From contig JBBHKE010001794.1 in NCBI GenBank assembly GCA_037447655.1, positions 13,288-77,287 on the forward strand: DNA of 64,000 nucleotides, read 5' to 3'. Each line of letters opens with the position of its first letter. Within the stretch, counting starts at the first letter, position 1. The translations under genes and the position numbers were made by a program. The notes below the pieces were generated by a model. That model had not been told where the DNA came from and searched no databases. It saw only the letters and a program-made list of their open reading frames with translations. Shown one piece after another: positions 48,113 to 58,620 of the stretch. The DNA is from Zygnema cylindricum. Its lineage: Eukaryota > Streptophyta > Zygnematophyceae > Zygnematales > Zygnemataceae.

Positions 48113-48403
48113 TGCACACCGCGAACCGCTATTAGCGTAAATGTTTATTTTTGCCACTTACAATATATTTCTCCCTGCACACTTCGTTTGATTTTCAAAT
48201 TTAGACAGCTGATCGGAAGTTAGGAATCTTACCTTTCAATCGCAACCGTCAGATCCACAATGGGACATGTCTGTACTAAGAAAAATGGTACAAAGGAAAA
48301 AGGAAAAAGGAAAAAAAGGGAAAAAAGGGAAAAAAGGGGAAAAAGGGAAAAAAGGTTTTAAAAGAAGAGAAAAACATTAACGCTAATAGCGATTCATGGT
48401 GTA
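48113..48403. mobile_element. TIR element family X, copy X3
   Basis: About 290 bp, same orientation as X2 (AGGAATCTTACCTTTCAATC). It has TIRs TGCACACCGCGAACCGCTAT and the inverted CGCTAATAGCGATTCATGGT. An internal GGGAAAAAA-type microsatellite (48291-48358) makes it longer than X1/X2. 48404-48884 holds nothing recognised. Confidence 0.8.
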
Positions 48404-48884
48404 GCTTTTCCCGAAAATTCCTTAGAAGCGGCTAGAAACATTATTGGAGGGTCGGCTTTTAAGTCAAAGAGTACGGACGTACGATCACTGATGCCACAAA
48501 ATACCGTGCATCCATAGTGACGTGACAAGGGTCCGCCTCTTCACATGTGCTATATCTCCGTGGGATTCTAAACTCACGTTATGAAATTTTTTGAAAATCA
48601 ATAGTGCCATTGTACTTCAAAACCGTACGGCTATTTAACTCAAATTACAATACGTGTGAGTGTAAAACGACAAGCAACAAATTAGCCGTATTTTATTATT
48701 TTGATAAATTGATATATTGACACTCACGGCATTATCGAGAGCCACGAGGTCAACGAATCCTTCCTGGTTGATTTTTTTTTTTGTCTTTTATCACCTTTGT
48801 AGCAGCAAAAGTTTCTTTTAGAAGAGACAAAAGAGAAAGAGCATACTCCGCGATTTAGGGTGACGTCATGTTTTGGAGAAGTGA

Positions 48885-49365
48885 TGTTGTAATACACTTA
48901 AAACATTCTACACTACTTGTTGTTTCTAAACTACTTTAGAGTCCTACTCGCTACGCTATAAGTCTAGTACTGCGATTTATCTTTCTGTACTTTATTTAGT
49001 GGACTGTACATACCTTTATTAATGTTGATGATTCTTACGTAGGAATCCTTTTTGGAATTGGATTCCTTTTAGCATAACTAGTCGTACCTTCCTACGTTAC
49101 TCTTAAATTAGATATACCTTTTTGAGCCGTTTCGGCTAACTGTTACTTTGTCTTACTATAAGACTCTTTTGTGTCTTTATGTAAACCATTGAAACTAAAA
49201 AAGACACTCAAAAGACAAACCTCTCCCTTGGTGATTTGTTTCCCGTTACTCTCCCTTTTCTTTTCTATCTCGACCTTCTCTACTATTTTGGCCTCTTTTG
49301 CTATTTTGTCATATTAAGCTCGTTTGGCCTTTCATGGCCTCACATTGAATAGGTTATGGGCCTAG
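48885..49365 (+). mobile_element. Possible plus-strand Copia LTR with half-tRNA primer site
   Basis: GGTTATGGGCCTAG at 49352-49365 on the plus strand is the same initiator-tRNA anticodon-arm primer site as in A, C and D. The preceding ~465 bp begin TGTTGTAATACAC and contain CTTTATTTA, plausible for a small LTR, but there is no partner LTR and the boundary is a guess. The open frame 49356-49559 overlaps the primer site, as Gag does in the other Copia elements, but has no recognisable domain. Confidence 0.4.
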
Positions 49366-49654
49366 CCTTTTGTCTGTCTCCAACTATGTTACAAAAGTTC
49401 AAGGCAACAATGTTTATGAATGAAGATTTCAAATCCAACATTTGTTTTCTATTGAAAAGATTTGGGATCACTGTCGTGCATGTGTCAGATAACGTGAAGA
49501 TGCATGCAATATCATCAGCTGTGCTCCAGTTAAACCCAAACGATGAAAATATATTGTGAATGAAATAAGACATGAAAGAGAAAAATGAATAAATATAACA
49601 ACAGGCAAGGTGAAAGAAAAAGAAAGGTCAACGATTTAGTTGTTTATCGTAAGG

Positions 49655-50084
49655 TCAGTTTATCCCTCCCCCCAGCTCTTTAACCAGCAGAGGAGCTAGC
49701 CAACACGACCGGAAGCTCGCGACATCCGTGGCAAAACTAGTGACCATCCAAAACTGCCAACAATGATGGCACCAAATACTCCATGTGAAACCCTCGGTTG
49801 TAATGATCACAAAGTAACATGGTAGTTTCCCCGTCCGATCGATTACAAAAAGTACATGCCGTCGCCTCTTTAATAGGCATCCGCATAGAATCCATATCTT
49901 GCGACAAATCTGGTAAGTAACATAGAGCATAATTCTTGGAGTGCTCTCGAAAAGTCCGTGTGTCCGCTCCTTGTAATCCCAACATTCCGTTCGGATCCAC
50001 CTTGATGATCCGTATGATGTGTGCAGAAATATCAGTGTCCAAAGTGTCCAAAGATTGCCAGCGAAGATAAACATAGTCTCCCAC
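49655..50084 (-). pseudogene. Gypsy polyprotein C-terminus with a decayed PHD finger
   Basis: After the integrase, the minus-strand frame 50084-49737 starts MGDYVYLRWQSLDT (an integrase C-terminal SH3-like stretch) and ends in a PHD-finger pattern at 49856-49722: CTFC, then TTMLLCDHY, NRGFHMEY, LLAVLDGH, stop, FCHGC. Relative to the PHD consensus (C4HC3), cysteines 4 and 6 are Tyr and the position of the conserved Trp is TAG. All three fit single G-to-A changes on the coding strand. A PHD finger reads histone tails in host proteins; here it takes the place a chromodomain has in chromoviruses. Confidence 0.7.
49662..49675 (-). other. Candidate polypurine tract of the methyltransferase Gypsy element
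   Basis: Minus strand GCTGGGGGGAGGGAT just after the PHD-finger frame; right place and composition for a 3' polypurine tract. No LTR resembling 54357-55640 follows it. Confidence 0.4.
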
Positions 50085-50348
50085 CCGATAGGGCTTCTGT
50101 TGCGGCCTGTTACTGCCGCTTCGAGTGGTGGGAAACTGAAGTGTGTCCCGATGCAGGGCAATCTACAGGTTATCAAAAGCCATGGGCATTAAACGGGCAA
50201 AAAGTAAAGCACGACGAGTGAGTTCTTCCAAAAAGATAGTGTCAGACATCATCGGAAGTGGAAAGCTTGCAGATTTCTGAATATTGCAACCGAGCAACGG
50301 TTGTCCCCCAAATAAAACATAATACGGGTAGAAATTAGCCAGACTAGC

Positions 50349-51000
50349 CTAAAATGACATGCGATATCCTATGGTAATGTAGCCGAGGGACTCGTCCCAA
50401 ACCGAAATGTGTTTCTCTAAGCAATGCTTACGCAAGGCACGCTTAAATTTTTTGACTACTCCTTCAGCCAGGCCATCGGCCTGGGGGTGCTCCCGACTAG
50501 TACAACGATGATCAATGAGAGCCTTGTCCAACATCTCTTGAAATTCTCCCCGAAATTCTGTACCTTGATTCGTAAGGACCTCGGCTGGGGCACTGTATCT
50601 CATAAGGACTTGTTTCTTAAAAGCTGCAGTGGTTAACTTAGCTCTCTTATGAGGCAAGGCTACGACTTCTACCCATTTACTGAAATTTTTGATCATAATC
50701 ATGATGTCTTGTTTCACTCTACGTGAGATGGGAAAAGGTTCGACCAAATTGACCGACCTTCGATAGAACAAACTCCTAATAGGTAGAGGTTGGAGAGTAG
50801 TATGCCGATAAGAGAAAGAAGTTCGGAGATGGTTGCAGGTTGCACACTTGTGTAGAATAGTAGCGACATCACCTTGCATTCTTAACCACCAATACCGTGC
50901 ATGAACTAGGCTTAACGTCCGCTTGGTACCGTAGTGACCAAGCTCGGGGTGAATTTGCTCAATTAGGGAAAGTCGCTCGGTAGGACGAGGGACGTGTTTA
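50349..51000 (-). pseudogene. Gypsy integrase of the methyltransferase element
   Basis: The zinc domain starts near 50990 (IHPELGHYGTKRTL, then CATCNHLRTS) and the catalytic core follows in frame 50879-50349. Two of the three expected acidic residues are Asn: SVNLVEPFPIS (Asp expected) and VLTNQGTEFRGEF (Asp expected); the Glu in ADGLAEGVVKKFKRAL is kept. Both Asn codons fit G-to-A change, so the enzyme should be dead. It lies downstream of RNase H and upstream of the PHD-finger block on the same strand. Confidence 0.85.
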
Positions 51001-51047
51001 TAGCTTCCGTCTGCTAGTAACCGAACTAAAGATCCTCCGAGCCAAAG

Positions 51048-51747
51048 TTAACTTTTAGCCCTCTTTTTCACTCTGTCTTCTTCATCAGAGGTAGTGCCGG
51101 ACCTGAAGGTCTGGGAGGATAGGAAAAGAATGAGAGGCCCATCCCGCCAAGGATCTGTGGCGGGACGGGGGTTCGGAATAGAGGCCAAGCAGTAAGTAAG
51201 ATAAGAACCCATTGACATGACGGGAACATCGTCGTCATCGAAATCCTGTCGAACTCCGTTATCCGTCGTTCGGGGCAAAGGATTTCGGGAAATTCTGTTT
51301 GCGTTTAGAATAAGCACACCGGGTCGGTGAATTATTTCAACGTCATATTCTTGTAAGATTAAAGCCCATCGAGCTAGCTTCCCGGAAAGCTTATCGTTTG
51401 TCATCAGCCAATGTAAGGGCTGATGGTCAGTTAGAGAGTGTGAAAGGTTTTCCGTACAAATAATGGCGGAAGTGAACGACTCCCCAAACCGCGGCTAGAC
51501 ACTCTCCTTCGTAGCTACTATAATTTGATTCAGCCCGGTTATTGCTTCTACTCGCGTAAGCAACTACGTATTCCTCTCCGCTCAACTCTCTTCGTGTCAA
51601 AATGGCAGCGATTCCGCGTTTCCCATTATCTGTTTGGAGACAAAAAGGGAGTTTGTGATTGGGAGGACGAAGAATTGGAGCACTCGATAAAGCGGTTTTA
51701 AATTTTTGAAATGCGGAAATCTGATCGGGACCCCATATAAACGCCAC
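51048..51747 (-). pseudogene. Gypsy RNase H of the methyltransferase element
   Basis: Frame 51747-51427 holds the first part (FCLQTDNGKRGIAAIL with the first Asp, YSSYEGECLAAVWGV with the Glu). After a frameshift near 51430 the second frame gives LTDHQPLHWLM and (51404-51048) LARWALILQEYDVEIIHRPG, the typical end of Gypsy RNase H. 51908-51748 joins it to the reverse transcriptase; coding there is broken. Confidence 0.88.
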
Positions 51748-51908
51748 TTCCTTTTTGAGAAGGTCGTTTAACGGAGATGCGATGGTGCTAAAATTAGATA
51801 CAAACCTACGATAATAATTAGCAAGTCCGAGAAAGGCTCACATACTTGTGAGGTCCGTGGGAGCACGCAATTTACTGATTGCCTTTACCTTTGCTTCGAG
51901 AGGAGTGA

Positions 51909-52257
51909 TCACCTCAGCCGAGATAAAATGGCCGAGGTAAGGCACTCCCTTGGCTCCAAAGGGCATTTCGCTGGATGACATTTTAATCCGACCTTTTTTA
52001 ATTCAGTCAATACCCATTCGATGTGAGCAGCGTGCTCTTCGATAGTAGCCGAGGCAATGATGAGGTCATCAATGTAACATCTAGCAAACTTACAACCTCC
52101 AAGAACGGAGTCCATGACTCTTTGAAATATTGCTGGAGCAATTTTCAGTCCGAATGGCATTGCGGCCCATTCCCATCGGTCCTCGCTACCCCAAAAGGCA
52201 GTTGATACCGCTCTTTTTCCTCTAACTCAATTTGATTGAATCCTTGACGTAGTTTTA
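51909..52257 (-). pseudogene. Gypsy reverse transcriptase, palm/catalytic part
   Basis: Minus strand from FVKLRQGFNQIELEEKERYQ (52257 on) through a frameshift to MPFGLKIAPAIFQRVMDSVL and CYIDDLIIAS, the catalytic box. It lacks the N-terminal third, which is present next to it but in the opposite orientation (52258-52633). Confidence 0.9.
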
Positions 52258-52633
52258 CAAAATGTTGATGCCTTTGCCTTTTCTAAGAACGATTTCGGTC
52301 GTCACACTGCTTATAAGATGTCGATAGATCTCGAAGATGACCGCCCGATATTTAAACCGAAACATTGTTTGTCAAAAACTGAATGGGAAATGGTAGACAA
52401 GCGATGTGCTGAACTAGAGGAAGCTGGCCTAATTTATCAGTCAGACTCCACATTTGCAGCTCCCACTATCATGCCTCGGAAAAAGGAATTCGAGGGTAAT
52501 TTTACTAAATGTCGAATGTGTGGTGACTATCATGAACTAAATGCTAGAACGGTTGAAGATCGTCATCCCATGCCTCTTCCCCAAGAAATATTTGATCATG
52601 TAGGTGGAGCAAAGTATTTTAGTATCCTTGACC
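52258..52633 (+). pseudogene. Gypsy reverse transcriptase N-terminal third, inverted
   Basis: Plus strand, open from 52270 to 52680: AFAFSKNDFGRHTAYKM, HCLSKTEWEMVDKRCAELEE, AAPTIMPRKKEFEGNFTKCR, MCGDYHELNARTVEDRHPMP, GGAKYFSILDL. Similarity ends at about 52633, exactly where the minus-strand part (KLRQGFNQI) would continue, and its start would continue the minus-strand linker NFSTNLTKAEQE left of 52681. This is an in-place inversion of about 375 bp. The segment has no internal stop. Confidence 0.85.
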
Positions 52634-54356
52634 TCCATCATTCAATAACTCTTGTTCGGCCTTTGTTAGATTGGTGCTGAAATTCCATTTAGGAGCATCT
52701 AGATTTTTGGTTGTCATAGCTTCCATAGCTTGTACAAAGGCTAACTGCTCATCTGTGATAAGCGTTTGACCTAACTCAAAAGCTACAGGTGACTATATAA
52801 GGCAATCAACTGAATGATTCCAACTACGTGTTGGAAAAGCATCACTCCAATGAGGAGTGGGTGGAATATGGATGAAACTTGCAGACTGGACAGCCGTGTA
52901 TGCAGGGATAGACTAGGACATATGGCTAAGATTGGGGAAATCGTAGATAGAGATTTCCGGAATTGGTGGAATTGGAGAAGGAAAGAGGAAAAATTGAAAT
53001 GTTGTCCCTTGGAGAGTGGGACGGAAAGATTTTCTTGATGCATTCCCCCCCACAGCTGGTTGAGACGCATGTGCCTGAGAGTGGCGACCAGCTACAAACG
53101 TAAGACCTAAAACAAAAGACAAAGACTGAGGGTCCATGACACGACCTATAAAGTCCATCTTTGACGTTATGTAAGACCAGTAGCGGCTGTAGTACCAGGA
53201 ATGAAATGCATGAGGTGTTTTCGTTCTGTAGAGGTAGGCTCTTCGAGCTCACCGGTATGAATGTTTCGGAGCATGCTAGGACCGTCATGAGAGAATGCAT
53301 GTGAATGTGGGTAGGAAACTAAGGTAGGAAGCACCTTGAGAGGTTAATTCAGGACATTGACACTAATATTAGGGGGACAGTCCTTTTGAATGCAAGACTT
53401 CACCCTATGAAAAGGAAGAAGGGCAGCCTGAATGTCTATAGGAGGAGGATGAACTGACAAGTTGGCCTCACGGAGTCTACCAATATCGATCAAGTTCTAT
53501 TTGGAGCGAACCCGGTGTGCTAGTGAGCCATGGCGAGCCGCGTGAATAATAAGAGGCGGACTAATTAATTGTTCGATCCGTTGATAATCAGCCGAAACCA
53601 TAGGTATAGGATCATTATAGGCTGCGACATTTTCCAAGATATACCCCATAGGATGACCTAAAGTTTGTAGAAAATGCACAATGCGAACCAATTCAAAAAA
53701 TAATTTGGTACGGGGATCGGCTAATCCGAGACCTTTCCCGGCCCGAGACATTCCCCGTCACTCCCATCCGCTAAAACTAGATCGATTGGACCAATATCCT
53801 GTAAGTGATGGTTGCCCAAAATCCGGATGTCTTGTGAGAGGGTAGTATGCATATGCAGGTATGCATATTTTGGTAACAAATGTGGGTATAAGGAATGCAA
53901 CAGATCACAATGATGTATCTTCGCTTTCCGCGCTAAAAGATCAATCTCAACCGAATAATTAAATCGGATTAATAATCCATTTCGCAAACATGCAAGAAAG
54001 GAAGTGCCTATTCCAGCTAAGAGATCCAAAATCACCAATCCATTTGGATGAGGTTTGAATTGGACCAGATTCCAATTAATGGGAAGAAACCCAAAAGAGT
54101 TTCTATGGACTAAGATTGTAACAGAAACCGGAGTAAGTGGAATTGACAAGGTTTGTTTATAGAATCGGTCAAATTCTTTCGTATCTATAAGAAAACCTGG
54201 GTCACTGAAAATTTCTGGTAACTAAGGACTGGGCAGAATTTCTTTTGCTGACAATGAATGAAATATTTCGGCCCCCACTGAATTCCTTGAAAATGCAGGT
54301 ATGGATGTGGCCGAATTTGCCATAACAAGCATGGGCTTCCTGTTGTCCATAGCCAT
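52634..54356 (-). pseudogene. Cytosine-5 DNA methyltransferase fused upstream of Gypsy RT
   Basis: ATG at 54356-54354 (MAMDNRKPMLVMANSATS), one in-frame TAG, then motif I NGLVILDLLAGIGTSFLACL and motif II VEIDLLARKAKIHH. GPIDLVLA leads into motif IV near 53765, where an apparent 1-base loss and a TGA replace the Trp-Glu-Cys-Gln-type catalytic box. Then come SRAGKGLGLADPRTKLFFEL (frame 53751-53497), motif VI YILENVAAYNDP, motif VIII-like SLAHRVR, VLPTLVSYPHSHAF, TSTERKHLMHFIPGTTAATG and, after a frameshift, VMDPQSLSFVLGL. The frame continues with two stops through a linker (ELGQTLITDEQLAFVQAMEA) to the reverse transcriptase, so the ancestor was probably a methyltransferase-RT polyprotein. Several stops fit Trp TGG to TAG. 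Enzymatically dead here. Confidence 0.8.
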
Positions 54357-55640
54357 TTTCAGCCATGGATTTACCCTCGGAAGCACCACAGACTACCCAA
54401 AAACAGCCTACTTTGATTCAACACAGATTTTTACAGAAACAACAAAACAAGCTGAAACTTCGTTAACAGATATTATTTAGGATATAGAATAATCTCACAA
54501 AGTTTAAGTTAAATATAATAAACAGAGTGATCACATCATCTAGTCAAAGTTGCAGAAAAACAGTCTGCCAGAACTTTGATAAAACAGACTAACTTCACAA
54601 TGAAGTAAAACACAGACCAGGCACACAATAGACCTGCAAATCTGTGACAATATTAACAATACAAAGAGGAACACACATGCAGAATTTCAGATAGTTCTGC
54701 CAACAGATCTGAGAGTAATCCTCAGATAAAATTACCAAACATCACCATAAACAGTTTTGGTCCAAAAAGTTCCTATGTCCTGAAATGACTAAGTCCTACA
54801 AATATATACAAGAGCTTACTGCTGAATGTACGGAGGCATAAAAGCCGTACGCTATCTACCAACTACCTCAATTAATGTAGATATACCGTAATACTTCAAA
54901 GTATGTCAAATTAAGTAAACGTACACTAATAATTAATTCACAAAAGGACAAAACAATGTTGAACCAAATATTTACACCGACAACAAAATTGTATGCTGAT
55001 TCATTGCGTGTAACTCAACAAGACTCCACGAATCTCGTCAAATAATCCGGGCCGTCCAAAAATTGATATCGTGTGATCGACGCGATTTCGCGTTCCCACT
55101 ATTTGAAAAATAACGGCGGCCCTTTTCCGCCGTCCGTAGCTCTTATCCCGCACCCTTGATGTCGCGCCACGTGGTCACAAAATCCAAACGAAATCCACGC
55201 GAGTCGTCAAATATCCCACGACATGGAGAAGCGAATTCACGTCCACTTGCCAATATAATAATAGTACAACCAAAATCATTTCCGTACCGCGGATGCGTCC
55301 TTTGCATTAAATGCGGATTGTCACAAATAAGGTACACGTCATTTGTCATAAACGTCACCTGTCGCATATAAAGTACATTTGTCTAAATTAGATGCTCCGT
55401 ACCGGCGACGTACATTTCGTATATTTCACGTCGGATCGCGTCGCAATCCGCCGTCCATTTCTTAACGCATTCCGCGCCACTCAATTACTCCATCACGTCC
55501 CTTTAATTTTACTCATACATTTACTCCCCCAATCCACAAATCCATTCGAACCTCCATTTGTACAACCACATTACTTCCGGTAATAATATTCGCACGAAAC
55601 GTCGCGTGCGCACAAAATGTGGCGTACGCACGAAACTAAC
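54357..55640 (-). promoter_or_regulatory. LTR-like promoter and leader upstream of the methyltransferase
   Basis: Non-coding. On the minus strand it shares with 57780-58550 (plus strand) CGGTGTAAATATTTGGT, a TACGG...GCCTCCGTACA hairpin, GTAGGACTTAGT and TGTGTGTTC, in the same order. It contains TATATATTTGTAGGACTTAG (54812-54790 region) as a possible TATA/start region. I see neither clear TG...CA ends nor a primer site, so calling it an LTR is inference. Confidence 0.45.
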
Positions 55641-57485
55641 ATTTCAAAAACAATACTTCCTGGCGGAAATTAGTGGAATGCAGATTTTGCGTTATGGGAA
55701 GTTAGTGGGCCTATAAGAAAAAGTCTGATCATGCATGTCAACTCCACCCCCTACACAAAATATAACTTCCTATCCCACTAGGCATTCATAGTCACTACAT
55801 TTAGTGACCAGAGCGTGAACCGAGATCTCAGAAAGTCTGTGGTCGTTCTGTTTTGGAACTTGAAAACAAACGGTTCCTTAGTGATTCCTAGGACTTGCTC
55901 GGTTGTACCCGCTGATGTTAACAAACTAGTAGAAGTGGACTGAAGCTTGTCCGGAGTTAGACCAAGCTTGAGTGCAAAGCTAGAGCCCAATATCACCTGC
56001 TTTGCACCCGTATCTATAAGAGGCAAGGAAGGGGCTATACCATTGATCAACAATGCACCCTTCCCGTTATCCTAAAATCTGATGTGAAGATCGAGGGAAT
56101 TTGGCTCCTCTATAGAAATAGGCTGAATAGCACCAAGATTTCTGTGCAGCTGAAGTGCTTCTAACGCGACAGGTGCAGCTGAGCTCTCGGAGGTAAAGGA
56201 GACAGGGGAGATTTTTGGTGAGTCGGAAATCATAGTGGATAGAATGCACAAGGGTTCCTTCACGCGGTGTGCCTCATGTATAGTTTGATCCACTATGGTG
56301 AGAGCTTCAGCCGCGATGGCTAAAGCGGTTTCAGGCAAGGGAGGAGAAGGCTCTTTAGTGAATGACAAAGGAATGCGTGTGTTAGGGGTTTTACCGTCAC
56401 GGCTGTGATCGGTCGAACCTTTGTCGAACGTAGCCTCTCATTGTTCGATGGTGGAATCTTGTAATATTCGACCTGCCAACGTGGGCATGTGTACAACAGT
56501 GCGAGCCATGCCAGTAAATTGTGGTTTCATTTGAGTCATGAAGGCTGCGAATTGTTCCTTCATTATAGCCGCCATTTGCTCTTGCATTTCTAAACGATTT
56601 CTCTCTCTTCAAGATACCTTAGGTGGAGTGGTGTCCTTCTCCGGTTCTTTAACCGGTTGAACCGGTTTAGCAGATCGAGCGGTAATGCCACCATTTTTAA
56701 TTTGGTTGATAAGAAAAATCCGGGTTCTTTATATGACAACATTGGACATAGTGTCCGGTGTGCTTGCAATGTGTACAGGTAACGGTTTTGTCTGGACACA
56801 TTCGGGCATCATGCCCTGTCTTCCCACATACAAAACATAATCGGTTTCCGGGAGCAATAGGTGGGGTTCCCATGGCCGTGACTTTAGAAGGCTGGTTGTT
56901 AGGACGAGGATTGTTCCATGGTGGAACAATCCGTTCTTTCGGGACCGCTTTAGGACGGTCATGGGCTTCCCTCCAACAGTTTTACATTTGGTATTCCACG
57001 ACATGCTGGGCGGCTTGGTTCAAAGTGAACTTCAAGCCGTATGTTTGAGTCAAGTGACTCTGAATAAATTTCTTAGACTGACTCTCCGAAACTATCCTAC
57101 AAATTTTTGGACAGCTTCAGCATCCAACATTAAGTCCGGCAATTCTTCACGAAGAGCTTCTATACGAGCACGCATGGCAAAGGCGGTCTCTCCGGACTTA
57201 CGTTCGAAGTTCATTAACTCACGAAATTGGTCAGGGTTTTGCATACAGTATTCCGCTTTCAACATTTTAAACATGACAGAGAGCAAATCTAGTATAGAGA
57301 TCATCATTGCTGATCGTGCTAGGATTCCAGCACGTGCGACTATAGCAAATTGTTGTGGTATTTTCCCAACCGCTGCTGTAATAACATCGTCGTTGAGATC
57401 AAGGATCTCCAAGATAGCCGGTTGATAAAGAATTTTTGGTTGTCCTATAATAGCAAGACTCCTAGCGAATGCTGGAGAAAACTAA
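55641..57485 (-). pseudogene. Gypsy-type Gag-protease block
   Basis: Minus strand. The Gag capsid starts upstream of 57425 and includes NPDQFRELMNFERKSGETAF and EALREELPDLMLDAEAVQKF (57412-57092). Two zinc knuckles follow near 56830-56740: CFVCGKTGHDARMC and CTHCKHTGHYVQCC. A helical linker (EMQEQMAAIMKEQFAAFMTQ, about 56590) and a Pro/Ser-rich linker (56368-56072) lead to a retropepsin with LPLIDTGAKQVILGSSFALK (56053-55778). Frames break several times. Order and strand fit the methyltransferase-RT block to the left, so both may be one element, but the promoter-like block between them leaves room for two elements. Confidence 0.8.
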
Positions 57486-57779
57486 GTCATCACAATTACA
57501 GAATCATACTTGCGGGAATAAAGAGTAAGGGCTGAACCGCGAAGGTAATGGCCAGTAACACGGTTACAGAGTTGGGTACTTAGTAGTTAACAACTAGGCT
57601 GCAATGGTTGCGATGTCAGAGCAGCGCAGCTGCGATTCCAGACCAGCGCAACATAGCAGTATAGCTACTTAGTGTTGTTTTTAATAAAGCTTTAGTCCTC
57701 TCTATGCCTCAGCTGTGAGGGAGAGAGAGCTGTTCAGGACTTAAGTTATTTTTGGTTGAGTTCGGTTCAGTACTTACCA

Positions 57780-58550
57780 AAATTAGTGTGACAGTGATGT
57801 TGGGAGTTCACGGTTCATTCACACTTGGGACACGCGTCGTCACTTGAGAGAAATGCGTGAGTATGTCCTCCGTGGACGTACGGAAATTCGGCAGGACCAC
57901 GGGAATTCGTGAAGTCAATTCTACGGTCCTAAATCCTCTAATCGGAAGGTTGACAGCCGCCGCCAACAAATAGTGACAAGGCGTGACTAGATCACTATCG
58001 GCGAGACTAGATCACTATCACTTTACGTTGTCTGAACTTCGGTGTAAATATTTGGTAGAACAGAATTTTGTATGTAGTGAATTAGTTGTTTAGTGTTGAG
58101 AATGTGGTTTATGACATACCTTCAGTACACAGGTATACTCACAATATTTGTTGTGTTAGAATGTGAGATGTACGGCTGGAATGCCTCCGTACAGCTTAGT
58201 GTAGTTTCGGTGTATAGAAGTAGGACTTAGTGAATTTGATTCATTAGGAACAAATGATATGAAAACTGTACACTCTGTTTTATGTAATTTCATTTCTGCA
58301 TATCTCACAGATCTGAACGCGGAATTAATTGAAATTTTGTGTGTGTGTTCTTTTGTATGTTATCTATACTGTGGTAAATTTTCAGGACCATTAAGGTGTT
58401 TGTCTGAAAGTTATAGTCTGTCAAAGTTTCTGTTCAGCCATCGGTATTTGTGGAAGCTTCCTCTTTTGATTTGTTATATGATGACTACTGCTGCATCTTC
58501 TTCATCTTCAGTGCCAGCAGTTGTCTCAGAACAACACTTAGCATCATAGC
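57780..58550 (+). promoter_or_regulatory. Second, inverted copy of the LTR-like promoter block
   Basis: Plus strand, similar in order to 54357-55640 on the minus strand (CGGTGTAAATATTTGGTA, GTACGGCTGGAATGCCTCCG, GTAGGACTTAGTGAATTTG). It ends in a short frame MMTTAASSSSSVPAVVSEQH (58480 on) at the place where the methyltransferase frame starts in the other copy. 57486-57779 and 58551-58620 are non-coding; both hold GCAGCGCAG-rich sequence. Confidence 0.45.
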
Positions 58551-58620
58551 TACTTAGTGGCGTAGCAGCATAGCAGCGCAGGAGAGCAACGCAGCTTAGC
58601 AGTATAGCAACGACGCAAAA

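Noticed and set aside
28700-49330. Host genes or non-coding RNA genes in the AT-rich middle region
   Set aside because: No open frame with recognisable domains and no tRNA or rRNA-like sequence seen on either strand; the region is accounted for by repeats or left unassigned.
49655-50176. 173-codon minus-strand frame as a separate protein
   Set aside because: The PHD and integrase-tail signals are in the neighbouring frame (50084-49737); this longer frame is an out-of-frame shadow.
58259-58549. 96-codon plus-strand frame ending MTTAASSSSSVPAVV
   Set aside because: Most of it lies in the non-coding promoter-like block shared with 54357-55640; only the last ~23 codons may be an initiating frame, and they end in a stop.
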